Assembly (NCBI GenBank): GCA_009692555.1
Contig: SHYY01000022.1
Coordinates: 1-45,120 of the forward strand
Source of the DNA: Myxococcales bacterium
Lineage (GTDB): Bacteria > Myxococcota_A > Polyangia > Palsa-1104 > SHYY01
Direction of reading: 5' to 3'
DNA length: 45,120 nt
The translations under genes and the position numbers were made by a program. The notes under the pieces are model-generated. The model was not told the DNA's origin and made no database searches. It saw only the letters and a list, made by a program, of their open reading frames with translations. Shown here in pieces: positions 15,932 through 23,288 of the stretch (its first letter is position 1; each line of letters begins with the position of its first letter).

Positions 15932-17833
15932 CTACCTGCGCTTCCGGCGCCGCCCGCCAGTCTTGCGATCGGGACTCGTTGCCGGCGCGGCCGGCGGCGA
16001 GGCAACCGCGACGACGGGCGCGACCCGCGGCGCACCGAGCTTTACCCCGAGCAGCGCCATCCCCACCCCGCCCAGGGCGGTGAAGACCAGCGACGCCGTC
16101 TCCCCTTCGAGGCGGCCCAGCAGGAGCGGCGGCGCGAGCAGTGTGGCCACCGCCGCCACGCCTGCTTCCAGCCGCGGTCTGCCAGCAGCGCGGCGGGCCA
16201 GCAGTGCACCCATCGCCACGCACGCCGCGGCGCCGAACAGAAGGAGGCCTCCACCGACGGTGAACGCGCGCGCCGCATCGGCTGGAGACGGGGCGCGATG
16301 GGCGAACAGATCGAGCGCGAGGCCGAGCTTCGCGGGACCTGCGATCGCCGTCGCACCGACGAGCAGCGCCGCCGCCAGCGCCCCCATGCCGACGGCGACC
16401 TGCTGCCAGCCCACCGGCCGTCCGAGGCGCCTTCTGGCCCACGCGCCGAGCCCGAGCAGCGCCACCAGGTTCAGCGCGCCGAAGAGATCGCCCACCGCGC
16501 CGTAAAGCCCGCCCGCGTCGAGCATCGCCACCTCCTCGAGCAGCGCCAGCGGCTTCGCGTCGCGATTCCGCTCGGGATCGACCGCCGGCCCATCCCGGTA
16601 GACCCGCCCCGTCGCGTCGACGTAGGCCGAGACGCGGGTGTTCACCGCGCGCACCAGATCGAGGCGGTGCTCGACGGCACGGTAGACCGCCAGCGCGAGG
16701 TGCTCGTAGGGCTCCGAGGTGGCGCCGAACCAATCGTCGTTGGTGATGTTGACGAGAAGATTTGGCCGCTTTTCGACGAGGCGCCGGCCGAAGGCGGGGA
16801 TGATGTCCTCGTAGCAGATCATCGGGCCGATCTTCCAATCGCGAAACGGGAAGGTGGTCACGCCGTCGCCGCGCGCGAAGTTGGACGCCTCGGGGATGTA
16901 GTCGCGCACCCAGCGGATGTGCTCGTAGAACGGGATGTACTCGCCGAACACGAGCAGGAAGTTCTTGTCGAAGGTCGCCGTGATCTGTCCGCCCGGGTCC
17001 ATCATCAGCGCGGTGTTGAACGGATAGGGCGAGTCGTCACCGACGGTCAGCGCGCCGAAGAGAATGGGCGTGGTGAAGCCGCGCTGCACCTGCCGCGCAT
17101 CGGTGAAGTCGGCACGCTGGGTGCGCTGGAAGGCGTAGGGATAGGACGACTCGGGCCACACGATCAGGTCGGCGCCGCGCCGCTCAAGGTCGGCCGACAG
17201 ACGCTCGTGAAGCGCCAGCTGCCGCTCCCGCAGCCCGGGGACGAACTTCTCGGTGATGCCGATGTTGGCCTGCACCACGCCGACCTGGATGTGCGGCGCC
17301 GCCGCCCGCCGCGCCTCGACCTGATGGATCCGCACCTGCCCGTACGCGAGGGCGAGGCCGATCACCCCGGCAGCGATGGCGCCGCGGCGAAGCGGAAGCG
17401 GCTGTTTCGCGCGCCAGGCGGCGAACAATTCGTACAGCGCGCCGTTGGCCAGCACCAGCAGGAACGTGACGCCAAGCGGCCCGGTGAGGTCCGCGATCTG
17501 GATCACCGGGCGCACCCAGGGCTGGGTGATCGCGAGGTACCAGGGAAAAAGGAAGGGGACCACCAGCTCGAGGGCGGTCATCGCGATCGGCGCGAGCAGC
17601 GTCACCGGCAGCGCGGTCCCGGCGCGCAGACGCCGGAGCGCCCAGGCGAACAGCCCGAAGGTGATCGCCTGGTAGGCGATGAGGAGCAGGTAGAGCGGCA
17701 CGGCAGCGACGAGCGGCATGTGCCCGAAGCGCGTCAGCAGGTGATTGATCCAGTAGAAGCCGCCGCCGTTGGCGAACAGGCCGGCGATCCACCCGTAGAG
17801 GAACGAGCGCTCGCACTTCTCGTCGAGGACCAC
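15932..17833 (-). CDS. lnt: Apolipoprotein N-acyltransferase with C-terminal membrane extension
   Basis: Lnt adds the third acyl chain to lipoproteins in the inner membrane, which fits the many lipoproteins here. The N-terminal half is membrane-spanning. The nitrilase-like domain shows VWPESSYP (Glu), FDKNFLLVFGEYIPF (Lys) and MICYED (Cys), the three catalytic residues, plus NITNDDWFG. About 150 residues with extra hydrophobic helices and a basic tail follow the usual end, making 633 residues against about 510 typical. GTG 17833 is the first standard start. However, the same frame upstream to 17950 encodes a good first Lnt helix (ACADFDIWPLCWFGLLPLL), so the true start may be upstream at a non-standard codon or hidden by an error. 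It follows the lipid kinase gene on the same strand. Confidence 0.9.
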   Translation of the reverse strand: MVLDEKCERSFLYGWIAGLFANGGGFYWINHLLTRFGHMPLVAAVPLYLLLIAYQAITFGLFAWALRRLRAGTALPVTLLAPIAMTALELVVPFLFPWYLAITQPWVRPVIQIADLTGPLGVTFLLVLANGALYELFAAWRAKQPLPLRRGAIAAGVIGLALAYGQVRIHQVEARRAAAPHIQVGVVQANIGITEKFVPGLRERQLALHERLSADLERRGADLIVWPESSYPYAFQRTQRADFTDARQVQRGFTTPILFGALTVGDDSPYPFNTALMMDPGGQITATFDKNFLLVFGEYIPFYEHIRWVRDYIPEASNFARGDGVTTFPFRDWKIGPMICYEDIIPAFGRRLVEKRPNLLVNITNDDWFGATSEPYEHLALAVYRAVEHRLDLVRAVNTRVSAYVDATGRVYRDGPAVDPERNRDAKPLALLEEVAMLDAGGLYGAVGDLFGALNLVALLGLGAWARRRLGRPVGWQQVAVGMGALAAALLVGATAIAGPAKLGLALDLFAHRAPSPADAARAFTVGGGLLLFGAAACVAMGALLARRAAGRPRLEAGVAAVATLLAPPLLLGRLEGETASLVFTALGGVGMALLGVKLGAPRVAPVVAVASPPAAPATSPDRKTGGRRRKRR

Positions 17834-17960
17834 GGTCAGGAGCGGCAGCAGGCCGAACCAGCACAGCGGCCAGATATCGAAGTCGGCGCAGGCGAGGAAG
17901 AGCAGCGTGCCCGTGGCGGCGGAGAGCGCGGCGCGCTTCCCGAAGAGCTTTCAGGAGGGG

Positions 17961-18893
17961 CTAGCCAACGACGGAGATCGCGCCCGGCAGGAGTTCGAAG
18001 GTTGCCGGCAGGCGCCCCGGCTGCTCGCCATCGACGTCGAGCAGGACCTCCTCGCCGTCCGTCGCCTCCGCGTCCACCCGGGTGGCGTGCTCGACGGTGA
18101 CGAAGGGCAACGCGATGTGGGTGCCGGCGTAGATCTTCGAGGTGTTGAGGAACATCGTGGCCACCGAGACGTCGCCGATCGTGACCACGTCGAAGCGCCC
18201 GTCGTCGAGCTTGGCTCCCGGCGCGATGTGCATCCCGCCGCCGAAGTAGCGCCCGTTCGCCACCGCCACGCTGTAGATTTTCCGCTCGACCGGCTCGCCC
18301 CCGTCGAGACGAATGCGGCAGCGGGCGTTCTTGTACGCGAAGCTCGCGCGCACCGTGGCGAGCAGGAAGGAGGCCTTCCCGCCGAGTTTTTTCGACGACC
18401 GGTTGACGTAGCGATCGACCAGCCCGCCGACGCCGAACGAGGCGATGTTGATGAAGTGGCGCATGGCGCTCGCGCCGTCGCTGTCGAGGTAGGTCAGGCG
18501 GGCCGCGTCGATGACGCGCGGGTGCGCGCGCTGCTGGGCGATTCCGCGCGCCGCGTCGGCGAGGAGGCGCGGCGAACCGGTGGTCTTGATGAAGTCGCCG
18601 CCGGTGCCCGCGGGGAGCACCGCGAACGACGCGCCCGGTCGCACCCGCTCGGTGCCGTCGAAGAACCCGTTGACCACCTCGTTGGTGGTGCCGTCGCCGC
18701 CCATCGCGATCACCAGGTCGGCGCCCTCGCGAAGCGCCGCGCGTGCAAGCTCGGTGGCGTGCCCGGGGCGCTCGGTGAACAGCGCCCGGAACTCGCCCAT
18801 CGCGTCACCGATCGAGGCCTCGAGCTGCGACCAGCGGCGCCGCGTCTGCCCTCCTGCGGAGTTGGGATTGACGATCACGACGGGGAGCGACAT
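17961..18893 (-). CDS. Diacylglycerol kinase-like lipid kinase (YegS/LCB5 type)
   Basis: A 310-residue DAGK-catalytic-domain protein: IVNPNSAGG near the start, GGDGTTNEVVNG (the nucleotide-binding loop), LPAGTGGDF, and C-terminal DGRFDVV and DGE motifs of the beta-sandwich domain. It probably phosphorylates a lipid alcohol such as diacylglycerol at the membrane. ATG 18893 is the only methionine fitting the family N-terminus. An extended -10 box TGGTATCCT ends 8 nt before it and there is no Shine-Dalgarno, so translation is likely leaderless. It lies just upstream of lnt on the same strand; recycling of lipid by-products of lipoprotein acylation is a possible link. Confidence 0.9.
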   Translation of the reverse strand: MSLPVVIVNPNSAGGQTRRRWSQLEASIGDAMGEFRALFTERPGHATELARAALREGADLVIAMGGDGTTNEVVNGFFDGTERVRPGASFAVLPAGTGGDFIKTTGSPRLLADAARGIAQQRAHPRVIDAARLTYLDSDGASAMRHFINIASFGVGGLVDRYVNRSSKKLGGKASFLLATVRASFAYKNARCRIRLDGGEPVERKIYSVAVANGRYFGGGMHIAPGAKLDDGRFDVVTIGDVSVATMFLNTSKIYAGTHIALPFVTVEHATRVDAEATDGEEVLLDVDGEQPGRLPATFELLPGAISVVG

Positions 18894-18901
18894 GGCCGCG
18901 C

Positions 18902-18910
18902 AGGATACCA
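18902..18910 (-). promoter_or_regulatory. Extended -10 for lipid kinase, leaderless layout
   Basis: Minus strand TGGTATCCT ends 8 nt before ATG 18893. A TGn extension and TAnnnT core are present; no ribosome-binding site fits between it and the start. Confidence 0.5.
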
Positions 18911-18932
18911 GAATTGTGAGGGCGCGGCCGTC

Positions 18933-18962
18933 TTGACACACCGAGGTACGCCGCTGTAGGCT
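18933..18962 (+). promoter_or_regulatory. Sigma70-type promoter of the RHH gene
   Basis: A consensus -35 TTGACA (18933-18938) and a TAGGCT -10 (18957-18962) are separated by 18 bp. The gene's ATG is at 18998 with GAGGA upstream, giving a leader of about 30 nt. Confidence 0.6.
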
Positions 18963-18997
18963 CATGTATCTATTCAGCACCAACGAGGACTGCGAAA

Positions 18998-19201
18998 ATG
19001 GCCGGCTCCGACAAGCGCAAGCAGAGTCTCTACTTCCCCGAAGAGATGCTCCGGGAGATCCAGGAGGAGGCGACGCGGCAGGACCGCTCGCTCTCGTGGA
19101 TCGTCCAGAAGGCGTGGAAGATCGCGCGCAAGGACATCATGAAGTATCCCTCGGTGAACGAGTTCCCGGGAGAAGAGGACGAGCGGGGTGCCGCGGAGTA
19201 G
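18998..19201 (+). CDS. Small ribbon-helix-helix-like protein (TIGR04563-like)
   Basis: A 67-residue protein beginning MAGSDKRKQSLYFPEEMLRE. The pattern is a short beta strand (QSLYF) followed by two helices (PEEMLREIQEEATRQ, SLSWIVQKAWKIAR), as in ribbon-helix-helix DNA-binding proteins. It resembles the small deltaproteobacterial family TIGR04563. Probably a DNA-binding regulator acting as a dimer; the target is unknown. ATG 18998 follows GAGGACTGCGAAA and a good promoter. It stands divergent to the lipid kinase, and a strong stem-loop follows 62 bp after its stop. Confidence 0.8.
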   Translation: MAGSDKRKQSLYFPEEMLREIQEEATRQDRSLSWIVQKAWKIARKDIMKYPSVNEFPGEEDERGAAE

Positions 19202-20276
19202 CCCGCCCAGGCCCAGGACGGCCCGCGCCGCCGCCGCTCCCAGAGAGTCCGGCCCGAAAAATGAGACCCCGGCCGCCGCGTCGGGGTCTCGCGTTCCGGA
19301 GAGCGCAACGCCGGACGACGGGCAGGGCGAGCGGCCGAGCGAAGAGCCGCGCGCGCTGGTGAAGCGTCCGGGCGCGCCGGTCGCAACGCCTGGGCGCCAT
19401 CCGCGCCAGCGCCAGGGCTTCGCCGTGGCCCGCGACGGGAGCGCGCTGTTCTATCGAGTCCACGAGCCGGCCGAGGGCGTGCCACAGGCGTTGCCGGTGG
19501 TGTTCAACGACGGGATCGGGTGCGACGGCTACGTCTGGAAGTACCTCGAGCCGGAGCTGACCCAGGGCCGCGCCATCATCCACTGGCACTATCGCGGGCA
19601 CGGCCGCACGCCGATGCCGCGCGACCTCGATCGGGTGAGCATCGCCGACTCCGCCGACGACCTCGTCTCGGTGCTGGACACGGTGGGGGTCGACCGGGCG
19701 GTGCTGGCGGGCCACTCGATGGGGGTGCAGGTGTGCCTGGAGGCCTACCGCCGCGCGCCCGAGCGGATCGCCGGCTTCGTGCTGATGTGCGGCAGCTACG
19801 GCAACCCGCTGCGCACGTTCAAGGGCAAGCGCACCCTCGAGGACGTGCTCCCGGCGGTGCGCTTCGCGATCCACCGCATCCCGCGCCTGGTCACCGCGTT
19901 CTGGCGCAACGTGATCCCGACCGACCTCGCCTACCAGATCGCGACGCGGATGGAGATCAACGGCGCGCTGATCCGCCGCGAGGACTTCTTCCCCTACCTC
20001 GAGCACATCGCCAGCGTCGATGTGCGGCTGTTCGTCGACATGCTCTCGGCCGCCGGGCGCCACACCGCGCGCGAGATCCTGCCGACGATCGCGGTGCCCA
20101 CCTTCATCCTCGCGGGCGACCGCGACTCGTTCACGCCGCTCTCGCTGTCCGAGGAGATGCACCGCCTGATCCCGGGGAGCGAGCTGATGGTGGTGAAGGA
20201 CGGATCGCACACCACGCCGATCGAGAAGCCGGGCGAGGTGTGCGAGGCGATCGCGGCGTTCCTCCGCGGCATCTGA
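19188..20276 (+). CDS. Alpha/beta hydrolase
   Basis: A 362-codon frame whose core (from about residue 66) is an alpha/beta hydrolase. The nucleophile is GHSMG, the acid AGDRDSFTP and the histidine DGSHTTP near the C-terminus; an HYRGHGRT segment lies before the nucleophile. Substrate unknown (esterase, lactonase or haloperoxidase-like). The first 57 residues are Ala/Pro/Arg-rich and disordered-looking, and overlap a terminator-like hairpin. GTG 19359 is therefore a reasonable alternative start, and 19188, which overlaps the RHH stop, is only the longest option. Its stop overlaps the ATG of the next gene (TGATG), implying translational coupling. Confidence 0.8.
   Translation: MPRSSPPRPRTARAAAAPRESGPKNETPAAASGSRVPESATPDDGQGERPSEEPRALVKRPGAPVATPGRHPRQRQGFAVARDGSALFYRVHEPAEGVPQALPVVFNDGIGCDGYVWKYLEPELTQGRAIIHWHYRGHGRTPMPRDLDRVSIADSADDLVSVLDTVGVDRAVLAGHSMGVQVCLEAYRRAPERIAGFVLMCGSYGNPLRTFKGKRTLEDVLPAVRFAIHRIPRLVTAFWRNVIPTDLAYQIATRMEINGALIRREDFFPYLEHIASVDVRLFVDMLSAAGRHTAREILPTIAVPTFILAGDRDSFTPLSLSEEMHRLIPGSELMVVKDGSHTTPIEKPGEVCEAIAAFLRGI
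19263..19290 (+). terminator. Stem-loop after RHH gene
   Basis: GAGACCCCG (19263-19271) pairs perfectly with CGGGGTCTC (19282-19290) across a 10-nt loop. There is no T-run, so intrinsic termination is uncertain; attenuation or RNA stabilisation is also possible. Confidence 0.45.
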
Positions 20277-20812
20277 TGGAGCTGCAGGGCCCCCGTCGCG
20301 GCTGGCTGATCTGGACGCTGCGGGTGCTCTCGCTGGCGATGGCGATCGGTGGGGCGATCTGGGGCTGGAAGAAGTTCCGCCCGTCGGAGGAGCAGGTCGA
20401 GTTGACCACCTACGTCGAGCTGCAGGTGCCGTCGTACCTGGAGCGCGAGCGGGCGATCCACGGGCGACTCGATCGGCTCTCGAGCGCGCCGGGGCCCTCT
20501 CCCGCCGAGGCGCGAAAGCTGCTGGTCGAGGATGTGATCCCGCGGCTGATCGCGCTCCGCAAGGTGGGGGAGTCGGTGCAGCCGCGCACGCCGACGGTAC
20601 GATCGGTCAACGGCGAGTACCTCGCGGCGGTGGACAAGCTGATCGACGCCTGCCGCTCGTCGGTGCGGGCGATTGACGACCCGGGGCTGTCGGCCGAGGC
20701 GGGCCACCACCTGGTGCGGCAGCGCTTCCTCGATGCGGGCAGCGCGGCGAAGGCGTGGTCGACCCACCTGCGCGATGCGTGCGTGAAGGCGAAGCTGGCG
20801 CCGCCGCAGTAG
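20276..20812 (+). CDS. Membrane-anchored hypothetical protein
   Basis: A 178-residue protein with a short N-terminus, one membrane helix at about residues 10-30 (WLIWTLRVLSLAMAIGGAIW), then a helical, charged soluble region with two Cys. I do not recognise the family. ATG 20276 overlaps the hydrolase stop by one base, so it is translated from the same message. It could be an anchored helper or a separate envelope protein. The gene ends directly before a CCGTT-type repeat tract. Confidence 0.65.
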   Translation: MELQGPRRGWLIWTLRVLSLAMAIGGAIWGWKKFRPSEEQVELTTYVELQVPSYLERERAIHGRLDRLSSAPGPSPAEARKLLVEDVIPRLIALRKVGESVQPRTPTVRSVNGEYLAAVDKLIDACRSSVRAIDDPGLSAEAGHHLVRQRFLDAGSAAKAWSTHLRDACVKAKLAPPQ

Positions 20813-20818
20813 GCCGCT

Positions 20819-20894
20819 TCCGTTCCCGTTCCGTTCCCGTTCCGTTCCGTTCCGTTCCGTTGCCGCTGCCGTTGCCGTTCCCGTTTCCGTTTCC
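20819..20894. repeat. CCGTT / CCCGTT short tandem repeat
   Basis: About 75 bp made almost entirely of CCGTT and CCCGTT units with some variants fill the gap between two convergent genes. The next gene's stop codon is at its right edge. The tract is related in sequence to the hexamer tract at 28984-29097. Confidence 0.85.
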
Positions 20895-21140
20895 TCACCG
20901 CGACGCGACGTCGATCCCGCGCCTCTTTGCTGCCTTCGCCTTCGGCCTGCTCGCCTTCGCACCGTCGCTGTCGGAGCCCAGGGTGAAGATCGCGAACGGA
21001 AGCCAGAATACCGACGCGAGATCACGCCCTGTCAGGCGGCGCTGCCGGGTCTCTCGCCGCGGGGCCGGATCGGCGTAGGCCGAGGGGGCCGCGAGCGCGA
21101 GGGCAAGAGCGACCGCAATTGCGTGTGTGATCCGGGTCAT
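20895..21140 (-). CDS. Small secreted basic protein
   Basis: An 81-residue protein with a clear signal peptide: MTRITHAIAVALALALAAPS then AYADP, cleaved about residue 24. The mature part is short with one hydrophobic stretch (LASVFWLPFAIFTLG) and a strongly basic tail (KASRPKAKAAKRRG). The function is not recognised. ATG 21140 is preferred over upstream starts because GAGGTG lies 5 nt before it and the signal peptide begins there. Its stop abuts the CCGTT repeat, so copy-number changes in the repeat could reach the 3' end. Confidence 0.6.
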   Translation of the reverse strand: MTRITHAIAVALALALAAPSAYADPAPRRETRQRRLTGRDLASVFWLPFAIFTLGSDSDGAKASRPKAKAAKRRGIDVASR

Positions 21141-21276
21141 TTCAGCACCTCTCGACGCGGGATTGAGCAAGCCCCGCGCCGTGCGCCGGCTTCGCGATCT
21201 GCGCGCCCGGCCCCGGCTTTCGATGCCGCCGCGACGCAAGCGTGAACTTCGGGCCACACCCGCGGTGAGGATGCCG

Positions 21277-21285
21277 TGCTAGGCT
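21277..21285 (+). promoter_or_regulatory. Extended -10, leaderless layout
   Basis: TGCTAGGCT (21277-21285) ends exactly 6 nt before GTG 21292. No Shine-Dalgarno is present. Confidence 0.5.
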
Positions 21286-21291
21286 GCGACG

Positions 21292-21546
21292 GTGGATTCA
21301 AAGACGGCGGTGCTTCGCTGGCGGCGCGGGCAGGAGGCGGCTGCGGAGCGCATCCGGGACTTGACCCGTGCGGAGGGGCCCCTGCCCGAACGGGCGGTCA
21401 GCGAATCGCTGGCCGCGCTCGACACCCTGGCGACCATGGGGATGTGGCCGGGGCCGCGCGACCCGGTGAGCGAATCCATGGTCGAGGCTGTGCGCCAACG
21501 GTGGGTGCGCATCGAGCGTCGTGCCCGGCAGACGCCGACGCGCTGA
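21292..21546 (+). CDS. Small protein upstream of nucleotidyltransferase
   Basis: An 84-residue, mostly helical protein with the segment RAVSESLAALDTLATMGMW. It overlaps the next gene by 26 bp and is preceded by a leaderless-type promoter. Small helical proteins placed and overlapped this way often pair with nucleotidyltransferases of the MNT/AbiEii kind, so it may be the partner (antitoxin-like) of the next gene. I do not recognise a family and the pairing is inferred from the overlap alone. Confidence 0.6.
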   Translation: MDSKTAVLRWRRGQEAAAERIRDLTRAEGPLPERAVSESLAALDTLATMGMWPGPRDPVSESMVEAVRQRWVRIERRARQTPTR

Positions 21547-22150
21547 CCGGCCGATCGAGGAGGCTCTCTCGGCCCTCGACCAGACGCTCTCCACGGCAGA
21601 CGTGCCGTGGATGATCATCGGCGGCATCGCGATCATCGCCCGCGGGGTACGGCGCCTCACGACGGACATCGACGCGCTGGTGCGAGGCGACGCGATCACC
21701 ATCGAGGCGCTGCTCCGGGCATTCGCCCGGCAAAAGATCGTACCGCGCCTCCCCGGTGCCGCGGCGTTCGCGCGCGAGAACCTGGTGCTGCTCCTTCGCC
21801 ACGCGCCCACCGGCGTCGACCTGGATGTCTCGTTGGGTTGGTCGGAGTTCGAGCACGAGGCGATCGCGGCGCGGAGCCCGGTCGCCTACGGCCGGGTGAC
21901 GGCGCCCATGGCCTCGCCGGACGATCTGGTGGTCTTCAAGGCGGTCGCGGCGCGGCCGAGGGATCTGGTCGATGCGGAGGCGCTCCTGGTTCTTCATCCC
22001 GCCATCGATATCGCGCGCGTGCGCCGCCGGCTCGCTCAGCTGGCCGAGCTGGCCGACGCGCCGGAGCTGCTCGCCGGACTCGACGGCGTGCTGGCGCGGG
22101 CGAAGCTGCACACCAGCAAGGCGATCCGGAAGCCACGACCACGCCGCTGA
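21521..22150 (+). CDS. Nucleotidyltransferase (AbiEii/MNT-like)
   Basis: A 209-residue protein of the minimal nucleotidyltransferase superfamily. IIGGIAIIARG then LTTDIDALV gives the GG and D-x-D of the active site. VDLDVSLG supplies the third Asp, and FKAVAARPRDLVDAEAL is the helix typical of AbiEii/NTP_transf_5 proteins. Such enzymes transfer a nucleotide to tRNA or protein, and many are toxins of type IV or type VII toxin-antitoxin systems. The start is GTG 21521, inside the preceding gene. It is convergent with the phosphofructokinase, 16 bp between stops. All catalytic residues look intact. Confidence 0.8.
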   Translation: MPGRRRRADRPIEEALSALDQTLSTADVPWMIIGGIAIIARGVRRLTTDIDALVRGDAITIEALLRAFARQKIVPRLPGAAAFARENLVLLLRHAPTGVDLDVSLGWSEFEHEAIAARSPVAYGRVTAPMASPDDLVVFKAVAARPRDLVDAEALLVLHPAIDIARVRRRLAQLAELADAPELLAGLDGVLARAKLHTSKAIRKPRPRR

Positions 22151-22166
22151 TCCCGCGCCGCGCGCG

Positions 22167-23279
22167 CTACGCGCCCCCGAATACCTGTCGCGCGGCGCAG
22201 TAGTGATCGACGTCGTAGTGCCGCTTCACGTCGACCAGATTGAGGCCCTTCACCGCCTCGTCCAGCGCCACCAGCGAGAAATCGCACGCCGGCGCGATCC
22301 CGCGCGCCGACACCATCTTTCCCCACTCGCCGCGCTCGACCGCCTCCACGCCCGCCACCCCGAACAGGTAGCCCATCAGCCGGTCGATCGCCGACGGTGA
22401 GCCGCCCCGCTGCGGGTGGCCGAGCGCCACCGCCCGCGCATCCCACGGCGTGCGCTGCCGGATCTCGTCGGCCAGCCACGCCCCGATCCCGCCCAGCCGC
22501 ATGTGGCCGAATTCATCCTTTTTTCCATCGACGGTGACCTCGCGCCGGCCGGCCGGCGACGCCCCCTCGGCGATCACCACCACCGCGTAGCGCGGAAAGC
22601 GCCGATCGCGGCTGCCGCGGGCCAGCCGCTCGTCGAGGAGCCGCACCACGCGTTCGATATCGAACGGGTGCTCCGGGATCAGCGTCATGAACGCCCCGCC
22701 GGCCAGCCCCGACCAGAGCGCGAGGTGGCCCGCGTGGCGCCCCATCACCTCCACCACCTGCACCCAGTGATGCGACCCCGCGGGCGTCGCCGAGCGCTCG
22801 ATGATCTCCGCGCACACCCGCATCGAGGTGTCGAAGCCGAGCGTGTACTCGGTCGAGCCGAGATCCTTGTCGATCGTCTTGGGCAGCCCCACCACCGGGG
22901 CGCCCTTCTTCGCCAGCCGCGCCGCCACGCCGAGGGTGTCCTCGCCGCCGATCGCCACCAGCGCGTCGATCCCGAGGCGCCTGAGGTTCGCCAAGACCTC
23001 ATCGGAGCGGTCGACCTTCTGCGCCCCCGCCTTCGACGAGAACGGGTTGGTGCGCGACGATCCGATGTGGGTCCCGCCGTCGCGCTCCCACGACTGGACG
23101 GTCACCTCGTCGAGCTCCCACACCTCGGGCGACTCGCCGAGCAGCCCCTGCCAGCCGTCGTAGATCCCGACGGTGGCGATCCCCCGCTCGGCGGCCTTCA
23201 GCACCACCGATCGGATCGCGGGATTGAGGCCCGGCGCGTCGCCACCGCCGGTGAGGACGCCAATGCGCTTGATCGCCAT
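22167..23279 (-). CDS. 6-phosphofructokinase, PPi-type active site
   Basis: A 370-residue PfkA-fold enzyme that phosphorylates fructose 6-phosphate in glycolysis. GVLTGGGDAPGLN opens the protein. The two donor-specificity sites read GGEDT (111-115) and PKTIDKD (133-139). ATP enzymes have Gly at the fourth position of the first and the second position of the other; here Asp and Lys match the pyrophosphate-dependent type, so the reaction is probably reversible and PPi-linked. MGRHAGHLAL and PEHPFDIERV are also typical. ATG 23279 lies 9 bp after the asd stop, so the two are an operon. Confidence 0.9.
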   Translation of the reverse strand: MAIKRIGVLTGGGDAPGLNPAIRSVVLKAAERGIATVGIYDGWQGLLGESPEVWELDEVTVQSWERDGGTHIGSSRTNPFSSKAGAQKVDRSDEVLANLRRLGIDALVAIGGEDTLGVAARLAKKGAPVVGLPKTIDKDLGSTEYTLGFDTSMRVCAEIIERSATPAGSHHWVQVVEVMGRHAGHLALWSGLAGGAFMTLIPEHPFDIERVVRLLDERLARGSRDRRFPRYAVVVIAEGASPAGRREVTVDGKKDEFGHMRLGGIGAWLADEIRQRTPWDARAVALGHPQRGGSPSAIDRLMGYLFGVAGVEAVERGEWGKMVSARGIAPACDFSLVALDEAVKGLNLVDVKRHYDVDHYCAARQVFGGA

Positions 23280-23288
23280 GGGCGAATC

